NCBI GenBank assembly: GCA_020205615.1
Contig: CM035162.1
Span: forward strand, 43,576,464 to 43,640,463
Direction of reading: 5' to 3'
Source of the DNA: Panax quinquefolius
Taxonomy: Eukaryota > Streptophyta > Magnoliopsida > Apiales > Araliaceae
Length of the DNA stretch: 64,000 nucleotides
Position 1 is the stretch's first letter. Each line of letters opens with the position of its first letter. The notes beneath the pieces were generated by a model. It had not been told where the DNA came from and made no database searches. It was given only the letters and a program-made list of their open reading frames with translations. Made by a program: the position numbers and the translations under genes. Of the stretch, positions 44,537 to 57,198 are shown piece after piece.

Positions 44537-46892
44537 ATCATGCATAATATTATTATTAAATCAATATCGACAAAGTTATTCATATTATTATTTACAATAT
44601 AGACAAGTAGAAGTTCATCAAGGAGAGGTTTGGTCACCTAATTACGGCGCCAATAAGGAGAAATCCTTATCTGAAAGCCCCTCTTTCCCGGGAACGACTT
44701 GGTTGTTAAATATTGTGAGTTATAATATTAATGATGAATAAGTTGTGTTGATTAAAGATGAAATTGATAGTTCATTGTCAGGTGGGATTATTAGTGTTAG
44801 TGGAAATCACATTTATTTCAATAATAATTGATGTCCTGGAGGTTATATTGACCAATCGGGTAATTAATCGGATAAATGAGCAATTAATTGCTATTATTTC
44901 ACATGCTTATAACTATTTGTTCACATGTGTGTACTATTGATTCACATTCATGTACTATTAGGGGAGTGGTGCAAGATTGATAATACTTGCATGACTAAAT
45001 TAAAATGGAGGTATAGTTGAAGGTACTATATCGTAATTAGTTTTTTCACATGATTATACTATCGAGTCACATGAATGAACTATTAATTCACATTATTTAC
45101 TATTAGGGGAGGTGGTGCAAGTTTGATAATACTTGCAGGACTAAATTAAAAATGAAGAAAAGAGGAAGGTATTATATTGTAATATTTCGAGCCCCAAAAC
45201 GTGCAATTATCGAAACTATATTTTCCTATAAATAAAAGCTCATTCTTCCTTCATTTCTCACCAATTCACAAAAGCTTTAGAGCAATTATTATAGAGAGAA
45301 ATTATAGAGAGAAAGAAGAAGAGAAGTCTACTACCTCACTATTCCAAAGATCCAGCTTTTTCTAAGGTAAGGGTATTATTCTTTCGTATTCATGAAGAGA
45401 GTTATTTTCTTTCAATACTGTAAGGGTTGTTATTCCATTCCATTATTATTATGTTGAATAACTCTGCCTATGCCAAGTACCGCATACATGGTGAAATTTC
45501 TTCGTTATTCCATTCTTTATTATTCGTTGAATAACCTCATCTGCGGGTCTATCGCATGCACCGGTGAATTTCGTTGTTATTCCATTCTTTATTATTGTTG
45601 GAACATTATTGTTGAACATCCATTCTTTATTATTGCATTGAACATACATGCATGACACGAACCGTTCCATTCTTTATTTTATTATTATCGTTGAAATCAT
45701 CATGTGTGTGGATTACGCAGACGACACTGGTTCCATTCTTTATTATTCTTTATTTGGAATAATCTGTTTCACGCGGATTACCGCATGGCGTAAAAAAAAA
45801 TCCATTTGCGGTTTTTTATATATTCTATTATACTCGGTTGATTAAAGTTTTCGCTTCTATACTCCATGAAATTAGTGGAATATCCTTGATATTCAAGCGC
45901 TTCATCCAAAGATCTTTTCATGGAAATATTCTTCCGAGCATTCTTGAATTTTACTCCACAAAGCAAAGATCATGTTGACAATTTGGACGTTATTGATTTT
46001 CGGATAAATTAAATTATAAATCTTTACAAATTTATCCTTGAACTTGTTTTATTGAATTCTTATATCATTGTCATCATCCTCATGTTTATAATATGTTGAA
46101 AGTCATCTGTATTCAGTAGTGTATAGATGGACTTGGTATGATTATGACCAGGATTATTGTAAGATAATCACGACCGTAATGTTACAAATGATGTGGTAAA
46201 AGTCCTCATCGTCGTAGAGTAGTCATTGATGGACAGTTGTTGGCATGATCATGACCATTGATGAATACACGAATATCCTCGCCCGTAGTGCATGGATAAT
46301 TTGTGGTCGTGATACTAATGAATATCCTCGTCAGAAGTGTGTGGATGATGTGGTTTATTTATTGTCGAGTCTCAAACGATAAAAGTGATGAAAACCTTTT
46401 AAATCATAAAAGATAGTAGATTTTATTCTCTACTTGACTCTTCTAATGGATTGCTTGTTCAACGCGCAGCTTAAACTTGATGTTTATTATATTTTATCGC
46501 TTTAACATTGTTCAAGGCTAATGATAATTTATTTCGCATTATCTTAGTCATAATATTTCTTATCGGGCTAGTTGAGCTCACTTTTTCTTTCACCGTTCTC
46601 TTCAGGAAATGAGAACGTAGCCGGGACTAGTCGGGAAACAGAGTGATGGTCCAGATGATAGCATTAGTAGTCCTCACTATTCTCGTTAAATAGTGTGACA
46701 ATAAATGTAATGAGGACTCCATTGAGTGTGGATATTGTCTAGATGACAATATTCTTATTAAAACTCTTAGATTATGTTTTGTCGTATTTTACATTTAATC
46801 GTTGTATAATTAAGTTGTCAGATATTTTGATTTTTGTACCATGTATTTGGGCACTCAAGATGGGTGATGTATACCTATTTTGGGGCGCCACA
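44537..46892 (+). mobile_element. Element D 5' LTR, right part
   Basis: Resumes with CATGCATAATATTATT and ends TTTTGGGGCGCCACA at 46892. It holds the hairpin block (hairpin 1 at 44653-44670), TATAAATAA at 45227-45235, a donor-like CTAAG^GTAAGG with GT at 45367, repeats of TTATTCCATTCTTTATTATT-type (45420-45800) and an acceptor-like TTCTCTTCAG at 46596-46605. It shares most of its sequence with D's 3' LTR. Confidence 0.88.
45227..45235 (+). promoter_or_regulatory. TATA box of D 5' LTR
   Basis: TATAAATAA followed by AAGCTCATTCTTCCTTCATT, the conserved downstream text of this LTR subgroup. Confidence 0.65.
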
Positions 46893-46894
46893 GT

Positions 46895-46906
46895 TGGTAT
46901 CAAAGC
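46895..46906 (+). other. Primer-binding site of D
   Basis: TGGTATCAAAGC begins 2 bp after the LTR end. It matches the initiator-Met tRNA 3' end except for one G-to-A change. Confidence 0.8.
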
Positions 46907-47080
46907 TTAGGATATGATCCCCGGCCGAGATGTGAGACAAGAACTAGGAGGGAGAGACGGGAATTTCTTCGCTAGTATGACCTACCTAAGTTTATTTGGT
47001 ATTTATTTGGTCTGGTCGAGAGTATAGGGATAATATGTGACATGTCAATTAACCCTTGTTTTTTGTGGCAAGATTTGAAA

Positions 47081-48320
47081 ATGACATCCGAGAATGTTGA
47101 GAATAGCATGGATGGAGCACAGAGACCGCTGAGTCTCCATGATCAATAATCGTGGATAATGTGCATCGTGAAGGCGATAATCCTCATGCAAACAACAACA
47201 CCGACCAAATGATGAACGATGGAATGTTCAGAGGCTTTATGCAATTCATGCAACATCAAAGTAGAGCGGCTCCTCGTCCAAAATGTAGGTGGAAACACCG
47301 GAAACTCTTTGACGTCACCGCTAAATAGTTCAAGGAGTGGGACCACCGAGTTTATTGGAGAGCCAAAACCACTTAAGCGCGGAAGTGTGAATAAAGCAGA
47401 TCACCAAGATATTTGATGTTTTGGGATGCTCCGAGGAGCAAAAGGTTCCATTTGCCACCTTTATGTTGCGAGGAGAGGCAGACATCGGTGGGAAATCCAG
47501 AAAGCATTACTCAACCCGCCAGACCGAAGATGTCTTGGGAGAAGTTCCAAGAACTATTCAACGACAAGTACTTTCCCAAAAGTATTCATCACATGAAAGA
47601 GGTAGAGTTCATCAAGTTGGAGCAGAAACAATACGACCGTGTCACAAAGACGGGCTAAGTTTGTCGAGTTGTCCGGTTTTGCGCCTCACTTGGTTGATAA
47701 TGAGGAGAGAATGACGCGGATGTTTCTAAGAGGTTTGAAACCCGAGATACGCCAATATTTAATTTCTCACAAACCGTGTTTGTATTCGAGATGTTGTTAA
47801 TAAGGCTCGCTTATTGAGTGCGATAACGAGTCAACTCAACCAAGAGAAAGCAACGAAAAAAATGATAATACCAAGTGGTAGTAGCCATCAAAGCGGTGAC
47901 AACAAACGGAGAGGAATCAACATGCCGTAAATGGTAACCACTTTGGTGGTAATCATGGCCAAGACAATAAAAATGGACATTTCAAGAAAAGGAGATTCAA
48001 CAATGATGGAAAGACGCCAAGACCAAAGACCCGTTGTTAAGGAAGGAGAACGACCACCCATCATATGCTTCAAATGCGAGGGGAGGGACATATCACCAAA
48101 CCGCGCGATGCAATCCAAAGCGTGTTATAATTATGGAAGAGAAGGTCACTAGCCCGATTTTTATCGCGGCACCAAAGACAAGTCCAATGGGATGGAGGCA
48201 CCAAAGGTCATCCCCGTAAAAGTCAAAGCCGGTAGTTCAAGGGAGAGCGTTTGTCGTAACCTCCCAAAAAGCAAGGAACCCTAACGAGGTCATCACGGTA
48301 AGCTTATCATAAACTCTAAT
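47081..48320 (+). pseudogene. Element D gag pseudogene
   Basis: The likely start MTSENVENSMDG at 47081 corresponds to MAAENVNNG in element M, and a stop follows 66 bp later. Downstream, in shifting frames, are MMNDGMFRGFMQFMQ, SWEKFQELFNDKYFPKSIHH, MKEVEFIKLEQKQYD and a knuckle region. The knuckles read CFKCEGRDISPN and CYNYGREGH, both incomplete CCHC motifs. Frameshifts occur about every 50-150 bp, far more than in element A. Gag would package the element RNA. Many of the shifts coincide with CTG/CCTGG contexts and may be sequence errors. Confidence 0.85.
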
Positions 48321-50200
48321 AAGTCTATACCTTATTTGATACCGGTTCTACCCATTCTTTTATTTCTCCTACTTGCGCCAACGCTTAATTTGACTCGAGA
48401 AATTAGACTTTGACTTATCTCGGTTGAAACTCCATTGGGAGAAACCTTCATTACATCCAATCGCTTATAAGTCTTGTTTGATTCAAATCCAGAATCGCAC
48501 ATTACCGTCGATCTTATTTCTTTAAAAATACTTGCATTTGACGTGATTCTGTGGATTGATTGGTTAACTACTCATCATGCTAAAATTGATTATTTTCGTA
48601 AGGTTGTTAGCTTTCATATTCCTAATCAACCTATTATGCTAATTCAAGCCGACCAAACCATTAAAATCAATCACGGTCATCTCAAGCCATAAAGCTATTC
48701 ATTTATTGAAAAACGGATGTCAAGCTTTCTTAGCTCATGTCACGATTTAAACAAAAATACGCCGATTTGAAAGATATTTCTATTGTTAATAAATTTCCGA
48801 CGATTCTCAAGAACTTCCCCGCCTACCCCCAGAGCGTGAAATTGAATTTTTATCGACCTTGAACCCAGACAAAACCCATTTCCAAAGCCCCATATCGAAT
48901 GGCTCCTATTGAACTTCAGAGTTAAAGACCCAATTGCAGGAATTGTTAGACATCGGTTTCATTCATCCTAAGACGTCTCCTCGGGGTGCTCCTGTTTCTA
49001 TTCGTGAAGAAGAAAGATGGAAGTATGCGACTTTGTATTGATTATCTGGAGTCAATCATGTCACCATAAAAAAAATAGGTACCCGTTGCCTCGCATTGAT
49101 GACCTGTTTTGACCACCAGCAAGGCGCCAAATTCTTTTCAAAGATCGATCTTCGTTCCGATATCATCATTGAAGATTAAAACTGATGACATTCCAAAGAC
49201 TACTTTCGTAACTCCCCAGACGGCATTATGAATTCTTAGTCATGTCTTTTGATCGACTAATGCTCCCGCCGCTTTCATGGATATGATGAACCGAGTATTC
49301 AAGGAATATTTGGATCACTTTGTGGTCATCTTTATTGATGACATCCTCATATACTCCAAAACCCGTGAAGACCATGAGCAACACTTTGAGGTCGATACTC
49401 CAAAAGCTTCGTGAAAACAAGCTTATATGCCAAGTTGAAGAAAATGAGTTCGCTCGAGGAAGTTGCATTCCTTGGGCACGTGATATCAAATCATGGGATA
49501 TCTGTTGACCCGACAAAGATTGAAGCAATTCAAAGTCGGGAGCAACCTAAATCAAATGACCAAGTACGTAGCTTTTTCGCTTAATTTGGTTATTATCTGA
49601 GATTCAGTAGAAGGGTTTTCTTAATCGCTACTCCATTAACTCAAACCGACTCAAAAGATACAAAATTTGGTTGGAGCGAGGAATGTGAGAAGAGTTTTCA
49701 AGAACTCAAGAGGAGACTCATTTCAAAGACTGCTCGACAATACCATCCGCCTTGAGGGATTTGTCATCTACTAAAGTGATGCTTCGTGCAAAGGGTTAGG
49801 ATGTGTTCTCATGCAACATGGGAAAGTCATAGTTTATGCCTCACGATAACTCAAAGAATATGAGAGGAATTATCCTACTCATGATCTAGAGTCGCAAAGT
49901 AAGCTATTTTTGCGCTTAAGATTTGGAGGCATTACATCAGATGGAGAGAAGGTGGAGATCTATACGGATCATAAAAGCCTCAAATATTTCTTCACTCAAA
50001 AGGAACTCAACATGCAAAAACGACGATGGCTTCGAGTTGTTGAAAGATTACGATCATACCATTCAATACCATCTCGAAGCTTAACGTAGTAGAGTCGATG
50101 CATCGAGTAGTAAGATCATACGCGGTACGAAAGTGCATTATTGTCAACGCAAAGGCCCATTTTATATGACTTATAAAGGATGGAGATAGAGTTAAAGACT
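48321..50200 (+). pseudogene. Element D protease, reverse transcriptase and RNase H pseudogene
   Basis: Protease LFDTGSTHSFISPTCA at 48333-48380 keeps an intact D-T-G, unlike A. Then comes AFDVILWIDWLTTHHAK (open 48474-48692). The RT shows [12 protein letters not shown] text near 49000, FDQ-like text near 49110, and [12 protein letters not shown] with the F-I-D-D box at 49331-49342. RNase H text (HDLES-like, [19 protein letters not shown]) lies at about 49870-50010. Only one copy of the 48-bp unit duplicated in A is present (about 49455). Numerous single-base gains and losses break the frame throughout. Confidence 0.87.
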
Positions 50201-51717
50201 CAGGGACCCATGTGATGATGGCGAATATACGAGTAGAACCGACTTTAATCGATAAAGTTAAAGTCGCCAAGCTATGGACACTGGAGCCGATGCGTATGAG
50301 GAAGAAAGTGCAAGAAGGTGCTATGCCGAAGCAAGAATCGATGAAGAAGGAATACTTTGAGTCAACTCTGCACTTTGTGTTCCTAACAACCCGATTTAAA
50401 AAGTATAAAATCATGATGGAGGCGCACAACACACCGCTTGTAATCCATCTCGGGAGTACCAAAATGTATCGTGATCTTCGACATACATTTTGGTGGAGCA
50501 ATATGAAAGAGAGAGAGATAGCGGAGTTTATCTCAAGGTGTTTAACTTGTCAACGAGTCAAGGCAAGCGAGCATCAAGTACCAAAAGGTCCATTACAACC
50601 ACTTGAAATTCCGTAATGGAAGTGGGAGCACATTACCATGATTTCAAGCATCGGTCTTCCCAAGGTTTCTCAAGGCATAGATGCAATTTGGGTCATTATT
50701 GATAGATTGACCAAGTCCGCTTCATTTCCTACCTATACGAGAAACTTATACACTTGAACGCCTTGCTCAGATGTACATAAACGAGATTGTAAGATCGCAT
50801 GGTATGCCAAGATCCATAGTTTTCGATCGAGACCCAAGATTCACTTCAAGATTTTGGGTTAGTTTGCAAAAAGCTATGGGCACGGATTTACGATTTAGCT
50901 CTAAGATATCATCCTCAAACGGACGGGCGGTTGGAGAGGACTATTCAAACTCTTGAAGATTTATTAAGACTGTGTGTCCTCGACTTCAAAGGAAGTTGGG
51001 ACAAGTTCTTACCATTGGTGGAGTTTTCCTACAACAACAGCTTATCAAACAAGTATCGCATGGCTCCATTTGAGGCGCCAGATGGAAGAAAGTGTCGATT
51101 TCTCAAAGATGTCGGGATGAGGTGGGTGAAGCAACGTTGTTGGGACCGGAGTTGGTACGTATGACTATGAAAAAGATTCAAACGATCCGACAACGATAAA
51201 AACCTCACAAGATCGATAAAAGAGTTATGCCGATCTTCATCGAAAGGACGTGGAATTCGATATCGAGATCATGTGTTGTTACGTGTTGCTCCATGGAAGG
51301 AGTTACGAGATTTGAAAGAGAGGAAAGCTCAACCCTCGATTCATTGGCCCATTTTAATCCTCGATCGAGTAGGAATCTGTGGCCTATAGACTCGCTCTTA
51401 CCGCTAAGTAGGTCTCGTGTTCATAACATTTTTCACATATCTATGTTACGTAAATATGTGAAAGACCCAACCACATTATTGAATTAGAACCGAGACGAGA
51501 TAGAGGAAGATTTAACGTATTAAGAGTTACCCGTTAAAATCTTGGATAAGAAGGATCATATTCTACGCCTAAAGTTATACCTCAAGTCAAAGTTTTTTGT
51601 GGAGAAACCACGATGTTGAGGAAATGACCGGGAGTTAGAATCAAATGAAATCAAGGTATCCTCACCTCTTCGATATACCAGTACGCATCGCACCTAATTT
51701 CGAGGATGAAATTTCAT
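50201..51717 (+). pseudogene. Element D integrase and chromodomain-like tail, pseudogene
   Basis: An open stretch 50212-50616 carries the integrase zinc finger (EAHNTPLVIHLGSTKMY, RCLTCQRVK). The core follows in other frames: GLPKVSQGIDAIWVI, IVFDRDPRFTSRFWVSLQKA with the second Asp, and LERTIQTLEDLLRLCV with the catalytic Glu at 50934-50936 intact. The first Asp region is altered (ITMISSIGLP, a lost MDF). The C-terminus shows SRVHNIFHISMLRKYVKD and remnants of KILDKKDHILR with FDIP..NFEDEIS near 51680-51717. The integrase of D keeps more catalytic residues than A but is frameshifted repeatedly. Confidence 0.85.
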
Positions 51718-51729
51718 AAGAAGGGAGGT
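51718..51729 (+). other. Polypurine tract of D
   Basis: AAGAAGGGAGGT immediately precedes the 3' LTR start at 51730. Confidence 0.8.
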
Positions 51730-54599
51730 TGTAAGACCCCAACTTTTATGAATAAAGAATAATTTTCTAAAAATATATTTTGAATATTATGGTGTGGATT
51801 TGATATAATGTTTATAGTCAGGTAATATTTACAAATTTTGCAAAGTAAGCAAGTGGTTATATAATATTCGATTGGTCTGGGAATATTCATTTTAACAGGA
51901 ATATTTCAGACGACAACACAATCATTGGTGGACCCCACAAAAAGTAAGTATTGTCGTAGTTAGAAAATGATGTAATTATCTTTTATAAAAATAACTACGA
52001 AAAGTGTTACCGTTAAAACCGCTGAACTACCCAGTTAGTAAAAGTATAAGAATACGCTGCGTGGTTGCATATAGTAGTACACTACCAGTATTGATTATTG
52101 ATGCTTACGTGAGAAGTCACTCGCTTATACTCAATTATTGCTACAAGAATTGCTCGTGATCATATCTCTCATATTATTGATTCAATTATTGTCACAAGAT
52201 CATCTACATAATATTTATTATTATTAAATCAATAATTGAGATGACAAAGTTATTCATATTATTATTTGCAATATCGACAATGTCTAGAAGTTTCGTCAAG
52301 GAGAGGTTTGGTCACCTAATGCGGCGCCAATAAGGAGAAATCCTTATCTGAAAGCCCCTCTTTCCTGGGAACGACCTGTTGTTAAATATTGTGAGTTATA
52401 ATATTAATGATGAATAAGTTGTGTTGATTAAAGATGAAATTGATAGTTCCATTGTGTTGGGATTATTAGTGTTAGTGGAAATCGACATTTATTTCGATAA
52501 TAATTGATGTTTGGAGGTTATATTGACCAATCGGGTAATTAATCGGATAAATGAGCAATTAATTGCTATTATTTCACATGCTTATAACTATTTGTTCACA
52601 TGTGTGTACTATTGATTCACATTCATGTACTATTAGGGGAGGTGGTGCAAGATTGATAATACTTGCATGACTAAATTAAAAATGGAGATATAGTTGAAGG
52701 TACTATATTGTAATTAGTTTTTTCACATGATTATACTATTGAGTCACATGAATGAACTATTAATTCACATTATTTACTATTGGAGAGTGGTGCAAGTTTG
52801 ATAATACTTGCAGGACTAAATTAAAAATAAAAGAAAAAGAGGAAGGTATTATATCAGTAAATATTTCGAGAGCCCAAAACGTGCAATTATCAAAAACTAT
52901 ATTTTCCTATAAATAGTAAGCTCATTCTTCCTTCATTTCTCACCAATTCACAAAAGCTTTTTAGAGCAATTATTATAGAGAGAAATTATAGAGAGAAAGA
53001 AGAAGAGAAGTCTACTACCTCACTATTCCAAAGATCCAGCTTTTTTCTAAGGTAAGGGTATTATTCTTTCGTATTCATGAAGAGAGTTATTTTCTTTCAA
53101 TACTCGTAAGGGTTGTTATTCCATTCTTTATTATTATGTTGAATAACTTTCGTCTATGCAAGTACCGCATACATGGTGAAATTCTTCATTATTCCATTCT
53201 TTATTATTCATTTGAATAACTTATCTATATGGATTATCGCATTACCGGTGAATTTCGTTGTTATTCCATTCTTTATTATTCTCGTTGGACATGCGGATAT
53301 GCATTACATGACCGGTTCCATTCTTTATTACGTTGAACATCCCGTCTGCAAGTGGATTACGCCCATTCCAGTTTATTATTATTATATTGGAACATCCCGT
53401 CTGCATGCTATGATTACGCATGACGTGGTCGGTATTCATTATTTTATTATTATTCGTTGGAATAATCTATCTACGTGGATTACTGCATAGCAAAAAAAAA
53501 TCCATTTCAAGGGTTTTATATATTCTATTATACTCAGTTGATTAAAGTTTTAGCTTCTATACTCCATGAAATTAGTGGAATATCCTTGATATTTCAAGCG
53601 CTTCATCCAAAGATTTTTCATGGAAATATTCTTCCGAGCATTCTTGAATTTTACTCCACAAAGCAAAGATCATGTCGACAATTTGGACGTTATTGATTTT
53701 TCGGATAAATTAAATTATAAATCTTTACAAATTTATCCTTGAACTTGTTTTATTGAATTCTTATATCATTGTCATCATCCTCATGTTTATATTATGTTGA
53801 AAGTCATCTCGTATTTTGTAGTTCATAGATGGACTTGGTATGATTATGACTGTGGATTATTATTCGGATATAATCATGACCGTAATGTTACAAATGATGT
53901 GGTAAAAGTCCTCATTGGGCCATAGTGCATTGATGGATAGTTGTTGGAATGATCATGACCATTGATTGATGAATACACGAATATCCTGGCCCGTAGTGCA
54001 TGGATAATTTGTGGTCGTGATACTAATGAATATCCTCGTCAGAAAAGTGGTGGATGATGTGGTTTATTTATTGTCGAGTCTCAAATGATAAAAGTGATGA
54101 AAAACCTTTTAAATCATAAAAGATAGTAGATTTTATTCTCTACTGACTCTTCTAATGGATTGCTTGTTCACCGCAGCTTAAACTTGATGTTTATTATATT
54201 TTATCGCTTTAACATCGTTGAAGGCTAATGATAATTTATTTCGCATTATCTTAGTCATAATATTTTTATCGGGCTAGTTGAGCTCACCCTTTCTTTCACC
54301 GTTTCTCTTCAGAAATGAGAACGTAATGGACTAGTCTGGGAACCAGAGTGATCATCCAGATGATAGCATTAGTAGTCCTCACTATTCTCGTTAAATAGTG
54401 TGACAATAAATGTAATGAGGACTCCATTGAGTGTGGATATTGTCTAGAGATGACAATATTCTTATTAAAACTCTTAGATTATGTTTTGTCGTATTTTACA
54501 TTAATCGTTGTATAATAAAGTTGTATTTGATTTTTTACCATGTTTTGTACTCATATATTTGGGGACTCAAGATGGGTGATGTATACCTATTTTTTGGGG
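51730..54599 (+). mobile_element. Element D 3' LTR, truncated at its very end
   Basis: Starts TGTAAGACCCCAACTTTTAT. It holds hairpin 1 at 52330-52347, TATAAATAG at 52908-52916, a donor-like CTAAG^GTAAGG with GT at 53052, and an acceptor-like TCTCTTCAG at 54304-54312. It matches the D 5' LTR until TTTTTTGGGG at 54599, where the final CGTCACA is replaced by unrelated TAATTTAGGC. The expected TTTGT duplication and the rest of LTR J are absent. Confidence 0.85.
52908..52916 (+). promoter_or_regulatory. TATA box of D 3' LTR
   Basis: TATAAATAG in the same context as 45227 in the 5' LTR. Confidence 0.6.
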
Positions 54600-55827
54600 T
54601 AATTTAGGCAAATTTTACTTAAATTTGTTCTCATGTACGTATAATATTAATAAGATTTGCATATAATACACACTTTACATTAAAAAATAAATTTAATATA
54701 TACTTTTTAATAATTAATTTTGGTACTCTTTTAAAGTTTAATATTGCAATGAATGGTTTAAAAATTATATACAAAATATTTTTTAAGAAAAGTATCTCTT
54801 TTCCTACAATATTAATTATATACTCTTATCGTTTCTACACTCATAGTTAATTTTTTCCTTGCATAAATAGGAAAAATTAATGCCATTGCATTTCTAACTA
54901 CATTAAAAATACTAGCTAGTATTTGTAGAACACATGCAATACTCTATGATTATGTTTGTTTGCAGAAATTATAATCCATGGATGAGATTATAATCTCAAG
55001 ACTATTAATCCTAGGATTATAATCTCGGAATTATAATTATAATTCAAAGACTATTAAGCCGTTTTATAATTCCTATACTAATAGTTCCAAATCTAAATTT
55101 AAAAACTAACAAGACACTTATATAGGATTAATAGTATAATTCTTGAGCCTATGTGTGTGCAAAAAATGGTCGAGACCTTGGAGGAATAACCTTAAGTCTG
55201 GTACAGTTCTATGTTTTGGATATCCAATTTATTCCTAGAGGGGGTTGAATAACAATGGCAAGATGTTTCTGATGTTTTTGTTGTTCCACTCTTTTCCAGT
55301 TGTCATACTTTGGAATTCTGGTTTTTTTGGGCTACATGGTGGTGGATACCCAAGATATGGAGATCTGGACTACGTACGTGAAGCATGCCCTGACACCATA
55401 GACGGAACTAGGGGGTCTAGGGGGTCATATGACCCCATCCTGGAATTTTCGGGAGTTATTTGTTTTTCTTTCCCTTCTTTTTTTTATGTATTTTCTTTTC
55501 TCCTTTACTTTTCTTTTGTTTTTACTTTATCATCAAAGTGAGACAAAAAAAAAGTGGTAACAATTCTCTCTGTAAACTAATTAAAAATAAAAAGCTAAAG
55601 AAATAAAATAATTTTTTTTGGATCCTACTATAGTGACCATAAGTTCACCATAGTTCTATACTATCAAGATTATTAAATCTCTCCTTTTCAATTTTTTGGT
55701 TTTTTTGTTTTTGTTGCTAGAATTCATTCTTTCAAGCTAATTAATCCCATGAACTATAATATAAGGTTTTGAACAGTTGACTAAAAATTTCAAAGTTTAC
55801 AAGGGCTCACGACTCAAAAGTTGACAT
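54600..55827. other. Unassigned sequence, possibly low-copy
   Basis: About 1.2 kb that matches none of the repeats in the window. A cluster of GATTATAATC-type palindromes lies at about 54965-55080, a GGGGGTC..GGGGTC duplication at about 55408-55436, and T-rich low complexity at about 55460-55520. An open stretch 55245-55541 has no recognisable domain. It is the best place to look for host-derived sequence, but I see no gene. Confidence 0.4.
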
Positions 55828-57198
55828 ATTAAAGGATGAATACAAAAAATAGTATTCCTTATGAATACGAAAGAAATAATACCCCTTACCAATACAACAA
55901 ATAATATCCCTTACAAATACAACTAATAATATCCCTTACCTTAGTAGAAGACTAGATACTGCAATAGTGAAGTAGCAGAATACTTTTCTTCTTTCTCTCT
56001 ATAGTTTCTCTCTCTATAGCTTCTCTTGTGAATCTCAGTGAATTGGTGAGAATGAAAGAAGAATTAAGCTTCTATTTATAGAAGAAATGACTAAATAGTA
56101 ACTAATTCATGAACAGTCCAGATTGATTTACTATTAGAATGGACGATCCATATTGATTACTATTAAAACAATAACTGACGGTCCAGATTGATTTAATTTT
56201 AAAACAACCACTGACGGTCCAGATTGATTTACTATTAAAACCACCACCAACGGTCGAGATTGATTTACTATTAAAACCACCATTGACGGTCCAGATTGAT
56301 TCACTATTAAAACCACAATCGACGATCCAGATTGATTTACTATTAAAACCACCATCGACGATCCATATTGATTTACTATTAAAACCACTACCAATGGTCA
56401 ATATTGATTTAATTTATTACACTTTCGTACCCCTAAAGTTTTCTAAGTTTGCATTATTCCCCTCTAACTTTTGAAATTCACTTATCTTCAATAAACACAT
56501 TCTTAATACTTCAACAATTATTCATCATTAATATTATAACTAACAATATTTAACAACCAGATCATTCCCAGGAAAGAGGGGGCTTTCCGATAAAGATTTC
56601 TCCCCATTGGCGCGCAATTAGTTGACCAAACCTCTCCTCGACAGAACTTTCTAGACATCGTTAATATTGCAAATAATAATATGAATAACTTTGTTGTCTC
56701 AATTATTGATTTATTAATATAAAATATTATGCAGATGATACTGTGACAATAATTGAATCAAATAACGTGAGATACTATGCAGCAATTACTGTAGCAATAA
56801 TTGAGTAAACTAAGTGGCTTCTTACGTAAACATCAATAATCAATACCGTGTGCTACTATGTAACCAAGCGTATTACATTATTTTTATCACCGGGTGTTTC
56901 AACTGTTTAACGATAAAAGTTTTGTCGTTATTTTTATAAAAAGTTATTTCTTTCGTTTTCTAACTCCGACAGTTATTTTGTTGTGGGGTCCACCAATAAT
57001 TGTGTCGTCATATGAATATTCCCCGACCAATCGAATATTCCCCGACACAATGAATATTTTTTATCAACTTACTTAATTTGCAAAATTTTCAAATATCACC
57101 CTTAACTTTAACATTTTATCAATTTAACCATTAATTAAATTGAATAATAAATATAAGAAAATTGAATACTTTCATCTCATAAAATTTGGGGTCTTACA
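55828..57198 (-). mobile_element. LTR fragment G (minus strand)
   Basis: The right edge GGTCTTACA at 57198 is the reversed LTR start. It holds the hairpin block (hairpin 1 at 56590-56607, hairpin 2 at 56571-56588), a minus-strand TATA (CTATTTATAG at 56072-56081) and GAATAC..AATAATACCCCTTACC leader text (reversed) at about 55850-55940. The left edge is lost near 55828, so more than half of the LTR is missing. GTATA at 57199-57203 would be its duplication, but no partner is visible. Confidence 0.82.
56110..56410 (-). repeat. 36-bp U3 minisatellite, about eight units (G)
   Basis: About eight units with the core GATTTACTATTAAAACCACC. It occupies the same place upstream of the TATA box as the 31-bp array of K and C but is unrelated in sequence. 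The 36-bp period keeps all frames open, so the repetitive minus-strand ORFs here are artefacts. Confidence 0.92.

Noticed and set aside
55245..55541. 98-codon ORF in the unassigned segment, with a hydrophobic start and end
   Set aside because: No recognisable domain, no promoter or splice context, and a low-complexity T-rich tail. It remains possible but unsupported.
56102..56401. Repeat proteins (GGFNSKSIW-type and similar) on the minus strand
   Set aside because: The 36-bp period leaves all frames open. Translation is an artefact of the minisatellite.
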